Shown one piece after another: positions 27,189-36,052 of a stretch of DNA of 64,000 nt (the first letter of the stretch is position 1; every line of letters starts with the position of its first letter). Below the pieces are notes generated by a model, which searched no databases, was not told where the DNA came from, and was given only the letters and a program-made list of their open reading frames with translations. The position numbers and the translations under genes were made by a program. This DNA is from Microbacterium sp. Root553 (GTDB taxonomy: Bacteria > Actinomycetota > Actinomycetes > Actinomycetales > Microbacteriaceae). The stretch covers positions 1,860,496-1,924,495 of the forward strand of contig NZ_LMFY01000001.1 in NCBI RefSeq assembly GCF_001426995.1. The letters are read 5' to 3'.

Positions 27189-27971
27189 TCAGCCGGGCAG
27201 GCCGAAGAGCTCCGGCCACGTCGCCGCCGCCCACGGGTAGCCGACGAACACCGTGGCGTCGATCAGGAAATGCGCGACGAGGAACGGCATCAGACGCCCG
27301 CTGCGCTGGAACAGCCATCCGAACAGCAGGCCCATGGCGAGGTTGCCGATGAAGGCGCCAGGCCCCTGGTAGAGGTGGTAGCTCGCGCGCAGCACCGATG
27401 TCGCGATGATGATGCTCCACGGACCCCACCCGAGCTGCCGCAGACGCGCGAACAGGTAGCCGAGCACGACGAACTCCTCCTGCAGCGCGGCGCGCGCCGC
27501 GGCGAGCAGGAGCACCGGCACCGTCCACCAGTACGCGTCGAGCCCGGCGGGATTCACGGCGACGAAGAGGCCGGAGGCGCGACCGACGAGGTATAGGCCG
27601 AGGCCGGGGATGCCGATGGCCGCGACGAGCAGCACGCCGCGTCCGATGTCGGGGACGACCCGGGTGCCGTCGAGCCCCAGGCGACCGAGATGCGGCCGCG
27701 AGGACTGCCACAGCAGGAAGCAGACCAGCAGCACGGGGACGAGGGAGAACCCGATCGAGAGCACCTGGTAGATCAGATCGAAGATCTCGCGGTCGCTGCG
27801 CGACGGATTCAGCGTGGCCGTCTGATCGGCCAGCGGCGTGACGTCGGTGAGGCGGTAGGCGAGTTGGACGACGGCATAGACGGCCGACTGTCCGAGGCCC
27901 AGAGCCAGCACGATGGCGATCTCCCACCAGACGCGTGCTCGCGACGGCGCTGCGGGGGGAAGGAAGCTCAT
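27189..27971 (-). CDS. CPBP-family intramembrane protease (Abi domain)
   Basis: This 260-residue polytopic membrane protein has about seven to eight hydrophobic segments. The CPBP motifs appear as EEFVVLG near residue 165, the histidine in SYHLYQGPG, and HFLID near the end. The usual Arg of the first motif (EExxxR) is replaced by Leu, a change I recall in related actinobacterial proteins, so protease activity is uncertain. Family members process CaaX-like or bacteriocin-related peptides. It is convergent with the importer operon and lies 31 nt after the zincin stop on the same strand. Confidence 0.85.
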   Translation of the reverse strand: MSFLPPAAPSRARVWWEIAIVLALGLGQSAVYAVVQLAYRLTDVTPLADQTATLNPSRSDREIFDLIYQVLSIGFSLVPVLLVCFLLWQSSRPHLGRLGLDGTRVVPDIGRGVLLVAAIGIPGLGLYLVGRASGLFVAVNPAGLDAYWWTVPVLLLAAARAALQEEFVVLGYLFARLRQLGWGPWSIIIATSVLRASYHLYQGPGAFIGNLAMGLLFGWLFQRSGRLMPFLVAHFLIDATVFVGYPWAAATWPELFGLPG

Positions 27972-28002
27972 GGGACCACCGATCGTACTCGGGCAGGGGC
28001 GA

Positions 28003-29142
28003 TCACTGCGGCATGGGCGCGTGCACCTCGGCGGCCCAGGTGCGCATGAGCTGACGCTCCTCGGGGGTGCAGATGTAGCCGTAGCCGTACTCGCGACCGT
28101 CGAAGGTCAGAGTCCACAGATCGAGATAGGTGAGCGCGTAGCAGTCGGCGAAGACCTCGCTGTTGCCCTGGAAGTGGCCCTGTTCGACGAGAACGGTGGA
28201 TGCCGAGAGGGCTGCCCCCTTCGCATCGCTGTCGGCGCGCGTGTAGAGGTGGGAGAGCTCGTGCAGCGCGACCACGCGCCTGGCGGTGTCGCCACCGAGC
28301 TGGTCCTCCGGAGCCAGGTGCACCGCGAGCGGCTCCTCCGAGACGCATCCGATCGTGATGCGACCCTCATCCGCCCGCCGGGAGGTCCCGCACTCGGCGC
28401 TCGCGTCCCACGCGATGTCGATGAATCCCTGGCCGGACTCATCGACGATCGCCTCGGTGACGGAGCCCGACGCATTGGTGCGTCGGGTCGCGGCGTCGGC
28501 GATGCGCTGCTCCAGCTGCTCGCGGGCGCCCCTGGCGTCGGCGGCGTACTGCGCGACCGACGCGTCGGTGAGGCTGGGGTCGGCGATGCTCGATTCCCAC
28601 CGCCGGAACGCCAACAGGTCCGCGACCAGCGGAGCGACGGGATTGCTCTCGATCTGCGCGTAGAGCTCGTAGTACCTGGTGCGTTCCGCATCGAACGCCG
28701 CCAGGGAGTCGTCGCGAGCCGTGGTCCCCTCACTCGTCGATCGGTCGCTCGTCGGCCGATCCTGTGTCGAGGGTCCGGTGAGCAGCCCCACGACGAACAC
28801 GATCGCGACGATGATGACGCCCAGCAGCGCGAGACCACCGCATCCGAGGAGTGCGCATAGTCCGCCGCGTCCGCGCCGCGGACCCGGAGCCATAGCCGCA
28901 CCCGGCGCCGCGGCAGGAGGCATCGCAGGACCAGGAGGCATCGCAGGACCAGCGCTCATCGCCGCCCGCACCGACGGGTTGACCTGGAAGATCCATTCGC
29001 GCAGCTGCGGATAGCACGCCGGATGGGCGAGGACGAGCGGATGCAGATCCCCTCGTCGTGCGGCGATCTCGGCCAGCTGAGCCGGCGCCGTCGAGGGGTT
29101 CTGCACACCCGCGAGATCGATGTCGTACCCTCGGTCCACCAT
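28003..29142 (-). CDS. LRV-repeat membrane protein with zinc-peptidase (HELSH) domain
   Basis: This 379-residue protein combines a leucine-rich-repeat-variant N-terminus (about 8-55, with NPSTAPAQLAEIAARRGDLH and HPACYPQL), a Pro/Ala/Met-rich linker (62-90), one membrane helix (about 102-122) and an extracellular domain. In that domain HELSH is at 294-298, with Glu329 and Asp333 in SEVFADCYA as the probable third zinc ligand and stabiliser, so it is a single-pass zincin with its active site outside. Four Cys in the outer domain could form disulfides. The ATG at 29142 follows TACCGT by 6 nt. The substrate is unknown. Confidence 0.75.
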   Translation of the reverse strand: MVDRGYDIDLAGVQNPSTAPAQLAEIAARRGDLHPLVLAHPACYPQLREWIFQVNPSVRAAMSAGPAMPPGPAMPPAAAPGAAMAPGPRRGRGGLCALLGCGGLALLGVIIVAIVFVVGLLTGPSTQDRPTSDRSTSEGTTARDDSLAAFDAERTRYYELYAQIESNPVAPLVADLLAFRRWESSIADPSLTDASVAQYAADARGAREQLEQRIADAATRRTNASGSVTEAIVDESGQGFIDIAWDASAECGTSRRADEGRITIGCVSEEPLAVHLAPEDQLGGDTARRVVALHELSHLYTRADSDAKGAALSASTVLVEQGHFQGNSEVFADCYALTYLDLWTLTFDGREYGYGYICTPEERQLMRTWAAEVHAPMPQ

Positions 29143-29148
29143 GCTTTC

Positions 29149-29154
29149 ACGGTA
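29149..29154 (-). promoter_or_regulatory. -10 hexamer TACCGT for the LRV-zincin gene
   Basis: On the minus strand TACCGT is followed by 6 nt and then the ATG at 29142, without a Shine-Dalgarno; a leaderless layout. Confidence 0.5.
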
Positions 29155-29239
29155 TCGCACCGCTCTACGGCCTTGCGGGGAGATCGCGGCTGATCGGCGG
29201 GGGACAGAAGCCGTTCAGCCAGGATTCATGAGGGTGCGA

Positions 29240-29245
29240 TAGGCT
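29240..29245 (+). promoter_or_regulatory. -10 hexamer TAGGCT for typA
   Basis: TAGGCT lies 47 nt before the typA ATG, predicting a short 5' leader of about 40 nt. Confidence 0.4.
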
Positions 29246-29292
29246 GTCCCGTCGGCTTCTCGGCAAAAACCCACACTCTTTAGGACTCCTGC

Positions 29293-31206
<1,914 letters not shown>

Positions 31207-31217
31207 GAATCGCCTGC

Positions 31218-31263
31218 GAAAAGGGCCCTGCACCGCCGAAATGGCTGGTGCAGGGCCCTTTTC
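31218..31263 (+). terminator. Strong intrinsic terminator after typA
   Basis: Two 17-nt arms (31218-31234 and 31247-31263) pair perfectly; the 5' arm begins GAAAAGGGCC and the 3' arm ends GGCCCTTTTC, so the T-rich end is part of the stem. Confidence 0.9.
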
Positions 31264-31371
31264 TCATGAAGCGCACAGGTGGGCCGTTGCAGAATCGTTA
31301 CCTTGCGCCTGGGGCGATCTCCCGATGAGTGTCCCGCGACGGGCGTACGACCACCCGAAAGTCACACCCCC

Positions 31372-32256
31372 ATGCTTCACACCTCCCGTGCCCTTCGGCG
31401 CGCCAACGCCGCAGCCGACGCCAGGAACGCCATCACCGCCCGCCGTCCGAAACTGATCCTCGGCACCATCACCGGAGGCGTGCTCGGCCTCGCGCTGACC
31501 GTCGGCATGGTCTCGGCGCCGGCGGCAGGCGCCGAGATGCCGGATGCCGTCGCCAGCGTCGCGTCGTTCGTCACCGGTGCGGAGGAGGCGCCCGCGAAGA
31601 GCGTCGACGACTCCGCGCTCACGATGGTCGCGGCGAAGGATGCCGTCGCCGCAGCCGAGGCGGTGAACGCCGAGGTCGCAGCATCGGGCCTCGACCTCGG
31701 TGCCGCGCCCGCATCCGTCGACACCTCCGACGTGACCACCTGGGTCGGTCAGCTCGCGGACCGCGACGGACTCTCGCACCGCGAGCTCTCGAGCCTCACG
31801 GCCTACACGGTGACCGGTATCGAGGAGATCACCGCCGAGACGGCAGCGCTCCAGCAGTCGTACACGACGGCGCAGGAGGCCAAGGCGGCCGCAGACGCCG
31901 CTGCCGCCCAGGCCGCTCAGGAGGCTGCAGTGCTCGCGCAGACCAACACGGTCGACGGCGCCAAGGCCGCGGCCCGCGACATCGCCTCGAGCCAGTACGG
32001 GTGGGGAGAGGACCAGTTCTCCTGCCTGAACTCGCTGTGGACCAAGGAGTCGGGCTGGAACTACCAGGCCTACAACGCGTCCGGTGGTGCGACGGGCATC
32101 CCACAGGCTCTGCCCGGCAGCAAGATGGCGTCCGCCGGCTCCGACTGGCAGACGAACGCGGCCACGCAGATCCGCTGGGGCCTCGGGTACATCTCGTCGG
32201 TCTACGGCACGCCGTGCAGTGCCTGGTCGCACTCGCAGTCCGTCAACTGGTACTGA
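31372..32256 (+). CDS. Secreted Apf-like cell-wall hydrolase (lysozyme-fold C-terminus)
   Basis: This 294-residue exported protein has a signal peptide (basic start, then ILGTITGGVLGLALTVGM and an APAAGAEM cleavage region), an Ala-rich, partly coiled-coil middle (about 90-195) and a C-terminal domain with CLNSLWTKESGW, GGATGIPQALPGSKM, QIRWGLGYI and a final WY. That domain matches the C-terminus of aggregation-promoting factors, a lytic-transglycosylase-like fold; the Glu in KESGW is the likely catalytic acid. The ATG at 31372 is chosen for the signal peptide, though ATG at 31324 and upstream codons are also open. It may act on peptidoglycan during growth. Confidence 0.85.
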   Translation: MLHTSRALRRANAAADARNAITARRPKLILGTITGGVLGLALTVGMVSAPAAGAEMPDAVASVASFVTGAEEAPAKSVDDSALTMVAAKDAVAAAEAVNAEVAASGLDLGAAPASVDTSDVTTWVGQLADRDGLSHRELSSLTAYTVTGIEEITAETAALQQSYTTAQEAKAAADAAAAQAAQEAAVLAQTNTVDGAKAAARDIASSQYGWGEDQFSCLNSLWTKESGWNYQAYNASGGATGIPQALPGSKMASAGSDWQTNAATQIRWGLGYISSVYGTPCSAWSHSQSVNWY

Positions 32257-32270
32257 GCGGATCGGCGCGC

Positions 32271-32319
32271 CCTGCGCCGCGATCCCCTTCTCCGCGAGGC
32301 GCGGGACGGGCGGCGCAGG
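32271..32319. terminator. Inverted repeat between convergent genes
   Basis: CCTGCGCCGC (32271-32280) and GCGGCGCAGG (32310-32319) are exact inverse complements with a 29-nt loop, lying between the Apf-like gene and the convergent XRE-cupin gene. It has no T-run; a bidirectional terminator is possible. Confidence 0.45.
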
Positions 32320-32346
32320 ACGCGGGGTGCGGCGCCCGCTCCCGAG

Positions 32347-32895
32347 TCACCGCAACTCGGAGATGAGCACGGCCCTGGTGCCGGGAGCCGTCGCCTCGAA
32401 CACGTGCGGAGCGTCTCCCGGGTAGGAGAGGTAGTCGCCCGGGTTCAGCAGCACCGGCTCGTCGGCGGGACCGATCTGCGCCTGCCCGGAGAGCAGGATC
32501 ACATGCTCGGTGGTCCCGGCATGGTGCGGATCCGAACGGCGGGGGTCGCCCGGTTCGGCGGTGATGAGGTAGATGTCCCGCCGGGCGCCGGGCGGGCTCG
32601 CAGACAGGAGCGTGGCGCTGTAGTCCGCGGCCGACGAGGGCACCCCGGAGAGATCTGCGGCCCGGATGAGAGTCGGCGCGTTGGTCTGTTCGTCGACGAG
32701 CACGGCGAACGGGACGCCGAGAGCGACGCCCAGCGCCCACAGGGTCTCGACGCTGGGGTTGCCCGATCCGGACTCGAGCTGCGAGACCGTCGCCTTGGAG
32801 ATGCCGGCGCGACGGCCGAGCTCCGAGACGGACAGGCCCGCACCCTCGCGCTCTCTGCGGAGCGTGCGCGCGATCCGCGTGCGGAGATCTTCCAT
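32347..32895 (-). CDS. XRE-family regulator with C-terminal cupin
   Basis: This 182-residue DNA-binding regulator has a helix-turn-helix at about 8-62 (LGRRAGISKATVSQLESG) and a cupin barrel at about 105-180 (HHAGTTEHVILLSGQ, PGDYLSYPGDAPH). The cupin may bind a small effector. It is divergent from azlC-azlD, and a 66-bp gap with two palindromes lies between, which strongly suggests that it controls that exporter and itself. Comparable XRE-cupin/AzlC pairs are known in actinobacteria and proteobacteria. Confidence 0.9.
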   Translation of the reverse strand: MEDLRTRIARTLRREREGAGLSVSELGRRAGISKATVSQLESGSGNPSVETLWALGVALGVPFAVLVDEQTNAPTLIRAADLSGVPSSAADYSATLLSASPPGARRDIYLITAEPGDPRRSDPHHAGTTEHVILLSGQAQIGPADEPVLLNPGDYLSYPGDAPHVFEATAPGTRAVLISELR

Positions 32896-32906
32896 GTGTT
32901 CATCAT

Positions 32907-32928
32907 GTCAAACGATCGTTCGCTTGAC
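32907..32928. promoter_or_regulatory. Imperfect 22-bp palindrome in the XRE-azlC gap
   Basis: GTCAA...TTGAC with CGA and TCG inside matches its own inverse complement at 18 of 22 positions. It overlaps the predicted -35 of azlC, so it is a likely operator for the divergent XRE-cupin regulator. Confidence 0.55.
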
Positions 32929-32952
32929 TATCCCGCCCTTCGTGTTCATGAT
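32924..32952 (+). promoter_or_regulatory. Predicted azlC promoter
   Basis: TTGACT (32924-32929), a 17-nt spacer and CATGAT (32947-32952) form a near-consensus sigma-70 promoter. CATGAT-GATG-ATCATG (32947-32962) is itself a perfect 6-bp inverted repeat. Transcription would begin about 32959, close to the GTG at 32962. Confidence 0.5.
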
Positions 32953-32961
32953 GATGATCAT

Positions 32962-33699
32962 GTGTTCAGTGAATCGAACGTTACGCCGGTGAGCGCGGAG
33001 CGCGAGGTATGGCGCGAAGCGCTCGGAGTGGTGCTCGCGACGAGCGCGTACGGCGTCTCCTTCGGCGCGCTCGCCGTGGCCTCGGGACTCGACGTCTGGC
33101 AGGCGTGCGTCCTCAGCCTGCTGATGTTCACCGGTGGGTCCCAGTTCGCGTTCGTGGGCGTCTTCGCCGCCGGGGGAGTGTCGGCGCTCCCTTCGGCGAT
33201 CGCATCGGCCGTGCTGCTCGGAGTGCGCAACGTCGCCTACGGGATGCGCATGGCCCCGATCGTGGGGACGACCCCCGCCCGGCGGGTCGCCGCCGCTCCC
33301 TTCACGATCGACGAGTCGACGGCTGTGGCGATCTCCCAGAGCGACCCGCGTCTTCGTCGAGTGGGATTCTGGGTCACCGGGATCGGCATCTTCCTCGGAT
33401 GGAACCTCACCACCCTGATAGGCGCGCTGGTCGGAGATGTCCTCGGTGATCCTCGGACCTGGGGGCTGGATGCCGCGGCCGCCGCCGCCTTCCTCGCGCT
33501 GCTGTGGCCGCGGCTGAAGGAGCGCCAGGCGATCGCGGTGGGCATCGCGGCCGCCGTCGTCGCCGCGGCGCTCACCCCGGTGCTCATGCCCGGTCTGCCG
33601 GTCCTGGTCGCGGCCGTGGTCGCCGTCGTCGTCGGGTGGTTCGATTGGCTGGGGCGGAAGCCGTCGGTGCGCGCCATCGACGACGGGGGAGTGTCATGA
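32962..33699 (+). CDS. azlC: AzlC-family branched-chain amino acid exporter, large subunit
   Basis: This 245-residue membrane protein works with AzlD to export branched-chain amino acids or their analogues. Marks are ALGVVLATSAYGVSFGALA, LLMFTGGSQFAFVGV and the GVRNVAYGMRM loop, with about five helices following. The frame is open from ATG 32905, but that start lies upstream of the predicted promoter; GTG 32962 or GTG 32989 is more likely, and 32962 would be leaderless. It overlaps azlD by four bases (ATGA). Control by the XRE-cupin neighbour is probable. Confidence 0.85.
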   Translation: MFSESNVTPVSAEREVWREALGVVLATSAYGVSFGALAVASGLDVWQACVLSLLMFTGGSQFAFVGVFAAGGVSALPSAIASAVLLGVRNVAYGMRMAPIVGTTPARRVAAAPFTIDESTAVAISQSDPRLRRVGFWVTGIGIFLGWNLTTLIGALVGDVLGDPRTWGLDAAAAAAFLALLWPRLKERQAIAVGIAAAVVAAALTPVLMPGLPVLVAAVVAVVVGWFDWLGRKPSVRAIDDGGVS

Positions 33700-34010
33700 G
33701 CGTCTGGAGCGCCATCCTGCTGGCGGCGCTGATCTGTCTGGGGCTGAAGGCTGCCGGATACCTGGTGCCGACCCGAGTGCTCGAGGCGCCGCGTCCCGCG
33801 CGCATCTCCGACCTGCTCACGGTCGCCCTGCTCGCCGCGCTCGTGGCGGTGCAGAGCCTCGGAGCGGGGCAGGCGGTGATCGTCGATGCGCGGGTCCCCG
33901 CGCTGCTCGTCGCCGCCGGACTGCTCTGGCTGCGACAGTCGTTTCTCGTGGTCGTCGTCGCGGCCGCCGCCGTGGCCGCCGTGCTGCGCCTGCTCGGTCT
34001 CGCAGGGTGA
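33696..34010 (+). CDS. azlD: AzlD-family branched-chain amino acid exporter, small subunit
   Basis: This 104-residue protein has four hydrophobic segments and the usual AzlD opening, with GLKAAGYLVPTRVLE followed by short loops. It pairs with AzlC as the partner subunit of the exporter. The ATG at 33696 is inside the azlC stop (ATGA). Confidence 0.87.
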   Translation: MSVWSAILLAALICLGLKAAGYLVPTRVLEAPRPARISDLLTVALLAALVAVQSLGAGQAVIVDARVPALLVAAGLLWLRQSFLVVVVAAAAVAAVLRLLGLAG

Positions 34011-34033
34011 GCGGGGAGGGTGCGCACCGCGCG

Positions 34034-34039
34034 TAGGAT
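34034..34039 (+). promoter_or_regulatory. -10 hexamer TAGGAT for the small membrane protein
   Basis: TAGGAT, 6 nt, then GTG at 34046: leaderless layout. Confidence 0.5.
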
Positions 34040-34045
34040 CGTCTG

Positions 34046-34435
34046 GTGCGTAACGGTTGGATCTCCCGGGTGCTGTCCTGGATCGCCGCGGCCCTCGTCG
34101 GCGGCGTGTTCGGTGTCGCGGGCACCATCGGCCACAGCCTGATGTGGGGCCCCGTGCCGCTCGGCCTGATCGTCGGCGCCATCGCCTGCGGGGCGATCCT
34201 CGTGGCCATCCGCGCCCTCACCCACGACCGCGGGGCGACGCTGGCCGCAGGGCTCGGGATGCTGGGCATGCTCGTGCTCATCTCCGGGGTCGGTCCCGGT
34301 GGCTCGGTCGTGGTGGAGGACACACTGAGCGGCCGGATCTGGATCTACCTCGTCGCCGGTCTCGTGCTGCTCGCCGTGGCGTGGCCGCGTCTGTCTCGGA
34401 TGCCGATGGGCGATCGGACCGGCAGCGAGTCGTAG
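34046..34435 (+). CDS. Small integral membrane protein, DUF6113-like
   Basis: This 129-residue protein has about four membrane segments (near 8-28, 34-55, 66-83 and 98-116) and no charged active-site residues. It resembles actinobacterial proteins of the DUF6113 kind found beside fdxA and mshB-like genes; function unknown. The GTG at 34046 follows TAGGAT by 6 nt. Its stop codon TAG is part of the -10 box of the next gene. Confidence 0.65.
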   Translation: MRNGWISRVLSWIAAALVGGVFGVAGTIGHSLMWGPVPLGLIVGAIACGAILVAIRALTHDRGATLAAGLGMLGMLVLISGVGPGGSVVVEDTLSGRIWIYLVAGLVLLAVAWPRLSRMPMGDRTGSES

Positions 34436-34438
34436 ACT
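34433..34438 (+). promoter_or_regulatory. -10 hexamer TAGACT for fdxA, overlapping a stop codon
   Basis: TAGACT ends 6 nt before the fdxA GTG. Its first three bases are the stop codon of the preceding gene, so fdxA has its own leaderless promoter inside the end of that gene. Confidence 0.5.
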
Positions 34439-34444
34439 GAGGGG

Positions 34445-34765
34445 GTGACGTATGTGATCGCCCTTCCGTGCGTCGATGTCAAGGACCGCGCCTGCATCGA
34501 CGAGTGCCCCGTTGACTGTATCTACGAGGGTGAACGCTCGCTGTACATCCACCCCGACGAATGCGTCGACTGCGGTGCGTGCGAGCCGGTATGCCCCGTC
34601 GAGGCCATCTACTACGAAGACGATCTGCCCGACGAGTGGCAGGACTACTACAAGGCCAATGTCGAGTTCTTCGACGAGGTCGGCTCGCCCGGCGGTGCGG
34701 CGAAGGTCGGCGTCATCGCGCACGACCACCCCGTCATCGCCGCGCTCCCGCCTCAGGGCGAGTAG
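34445..34765 (+). CDS. fdxA: Seven-iron ferredoxin (FdxA type)
   Basis: This 106-residue electron carrier holds one 3Fe-4S and one 4Fe-4S cluster. Cysteines lie at 9, 17, 21, 25, 40, 43, 46 and 50. By comparison with Azotobacter ferredoxin I, 9, 17 and 50 would bind the 3Fe cluster, 21, 40, 43 and 46 the 4Fe cluster, and 25 would be the free cysteine. The GTG start gives the usual N-terminus [12 protein letters not shown]. dapC follows after 3 nt, as in mycobacteria, where the same pair (fdxC and dapC) is linked. Confidence 0.96.
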   Translation: MTYVIALPCVDVKDRACIDECPVDCIYEGERSLYIHPDECVDCGACEPVCPVEAIYYEDDLPDEWQDYYKANVEFFDEVGSPGGAAKVGVIAHDHPVIAALPPQGE

Positions 34766-34768
34766 CCC

Positions 34769-35881
34769 GTGAGCGTCCGCGACCTCGCAGACTATCCCTG
34801 GGATGCCGTCGCCCCGTATCGCGAGCGTGCGGCGCTGCACCCGCGCGGGATCGTCGACCTCTCGGTCGGCTCGCCCGTCGACCCCACTCCGGAGCTGATC
34901 CGTCGGGCGCTCGCCGAAGCCACCGACGCGCACGCGTACCCGCAGACCGTCGGCACGCCCGCACTGCGCGAGGCGATCGTCGACTGGTACCGGCGACGCC
35001 GGGGTGTGCCCGACCTCACGGTCGACAACGTGCTCCCCACGATCGGCTCCAAAGAGCTCGTCGCGCTCCTCCCGACGCTGCTGGGCCTGGGTGCGGGCGA
35101 CGTCGTGGTGCATCCGCGCATCGCCTATCCGACCTATGAGGTCGGTGCACGGGTGGTCGGTGCGACGCCCGTCGCCGCCGACGAACCCGCGGACTGGCCG
35201 GAGGGCACGAAGCTCATCTGGATCAACACTCCCGGCAATCCCGACGGACGCACGTGGACGGTCGACGAGCTGACGGCCGCTGTGGATCGCGCACGAGAGC
35301 TCGGTGCGGTGCTCGCCAGCGACGAATGCTACGCGGAGCTCGGCTGGGACGGCCGCTGGGCGAGCGAGAGCATCCCCTCGATCCTCGACCCCCGCGTGAC
35401 CGGGGGTAGCAGGGCGAATCTGCTCAGCGTTTACTCTCTGAGCAAGCAGTCCAACCTCGCCGGCTATCGCGCGGCCTTCGTCGCCGGATGCGCGCGGATC
35501 GTGGGCGACCTGCTCACGGCCCGCAAGCACCTGGGGCTCATGCCGCCGGAGCCCGTGCAGCACGCGATGGCGGTGGCGCTGGGCGACGATGCGCACGTCG
35601 CCGCGCAGAAAGAGCTGTACCGGACGCGGCGAGACGCTCTGCGGCCGGCGCTGGAGGCTGCGGGCTTCCGGATCGACGGGTCCGAGGCGGGGCTCTACCT
35701 CTGGGCGACCGAGGGTCAGGACGCATGGGCGAGCATCGCGAGGCTCGCGGATCTCGGCATCCTCGCCGGACCGGGGCCGTTCTACGGACCGCATTCGACT
35801 CGGCACGTACGGCTCGCGCTCACCGCACCGACCGAGCGGATCATGGAGGGCGCGCGGCGCCTTCGCGAGCACTCCCTGTAG
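34769..35881 (+). CDS. dapC: Succinyldiaminopimelate aminotransferase
   Basis: This PLP enzyme of 370 residues converts N-succinyl-2-amino-6-oxopimelate to N-succinyl-LL-diaminopimelate in lysine and cell-wall synthesis. It is a class I/II aminotransferase: VGSPVDPTP near 33, INTPGNPDG near 152, SDECYAELGW near 184 and the PLP Lys226 in YSLSKQSNLAGYR. The GTG at 34769 is 3 nt past the fdxA stop. The assignment to DapC rests on the actinobacterial fdxA-dapC linkage and on dapD and dapE nearby. Confidence 0.9.
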   Translation: MSVRDLADYPWDAVAPYRERAALHPRGIVDLSVGSPVDPTPELIRRALAEATDAHAYPQTVGTPALREAIVDWYRRRRGVPDLTVDNVLPTIGSKELVALLPTLLGLGAGDVVVHPRIAYPTYEVGARVVGATPVAADEPADWPEGTKLIWINTPGNPDGRTWTVDELTAAVDRARELGAVLASDECYAELGWDGRWASESIPSILDPRVTGGSRANLLSVYSLSKQSNLAGYRAAFVAGCARIVGDLLTARKHLGLMPPEPVQHAMAVALGDDAHVAAQKELYRTRRDALRPALEAAGFRIDGSEAGLYLWATEGQDAWASIARLADLGILAGPGPFYGPHSTRHVRLALTAPTERIMEGARRLREHSL

Positions 35882-35940
35882 ACATTCCCCCCAGACCCAT
35901 CGTTCTTTTGTGCCTTGTCACAGTAGGCCGATGCGCCTAC

Positions 35941-35946
35941 TAGGCT
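35941..35946 (+). promoter_or_regulatory. -10 hexamer TAGGCT for citrate synthase
   Basis: TAGGCT lies 107 nt before the gltA start, in a relatively AT-rich gap. TTGTCA at 35915-35920 could be a -35, but the 20-nt spacing is long. The leader holds no recognised RNA motif. Confidence 0.4.
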
Positions 35947-36052
35947 GTAAAGGCGATTTCGGTCGTGGATCGACGATCTCGATCCGGCCTGGCGCACAGC
36001 GCCGTGACATCGCCACATCCGGCTTTGAAGAAGAACCCACGAGGAGGCCCGC

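Noticed and set aside
31264..31371. c-di-AMP (ydaO) riboswitch or MtrA box before the Apf-like gene
   Set aside because: The gap is only 108 nt, I could not find the aptamer core, and only a single GTTACC (31297-31302) is present rather than a repeat.
32905..32961. Longer azlC start at ATG 32905
   Set aside because: It would place the start before the predicted promoter and operators and adds an unconserved, His/Asp-rich leader.
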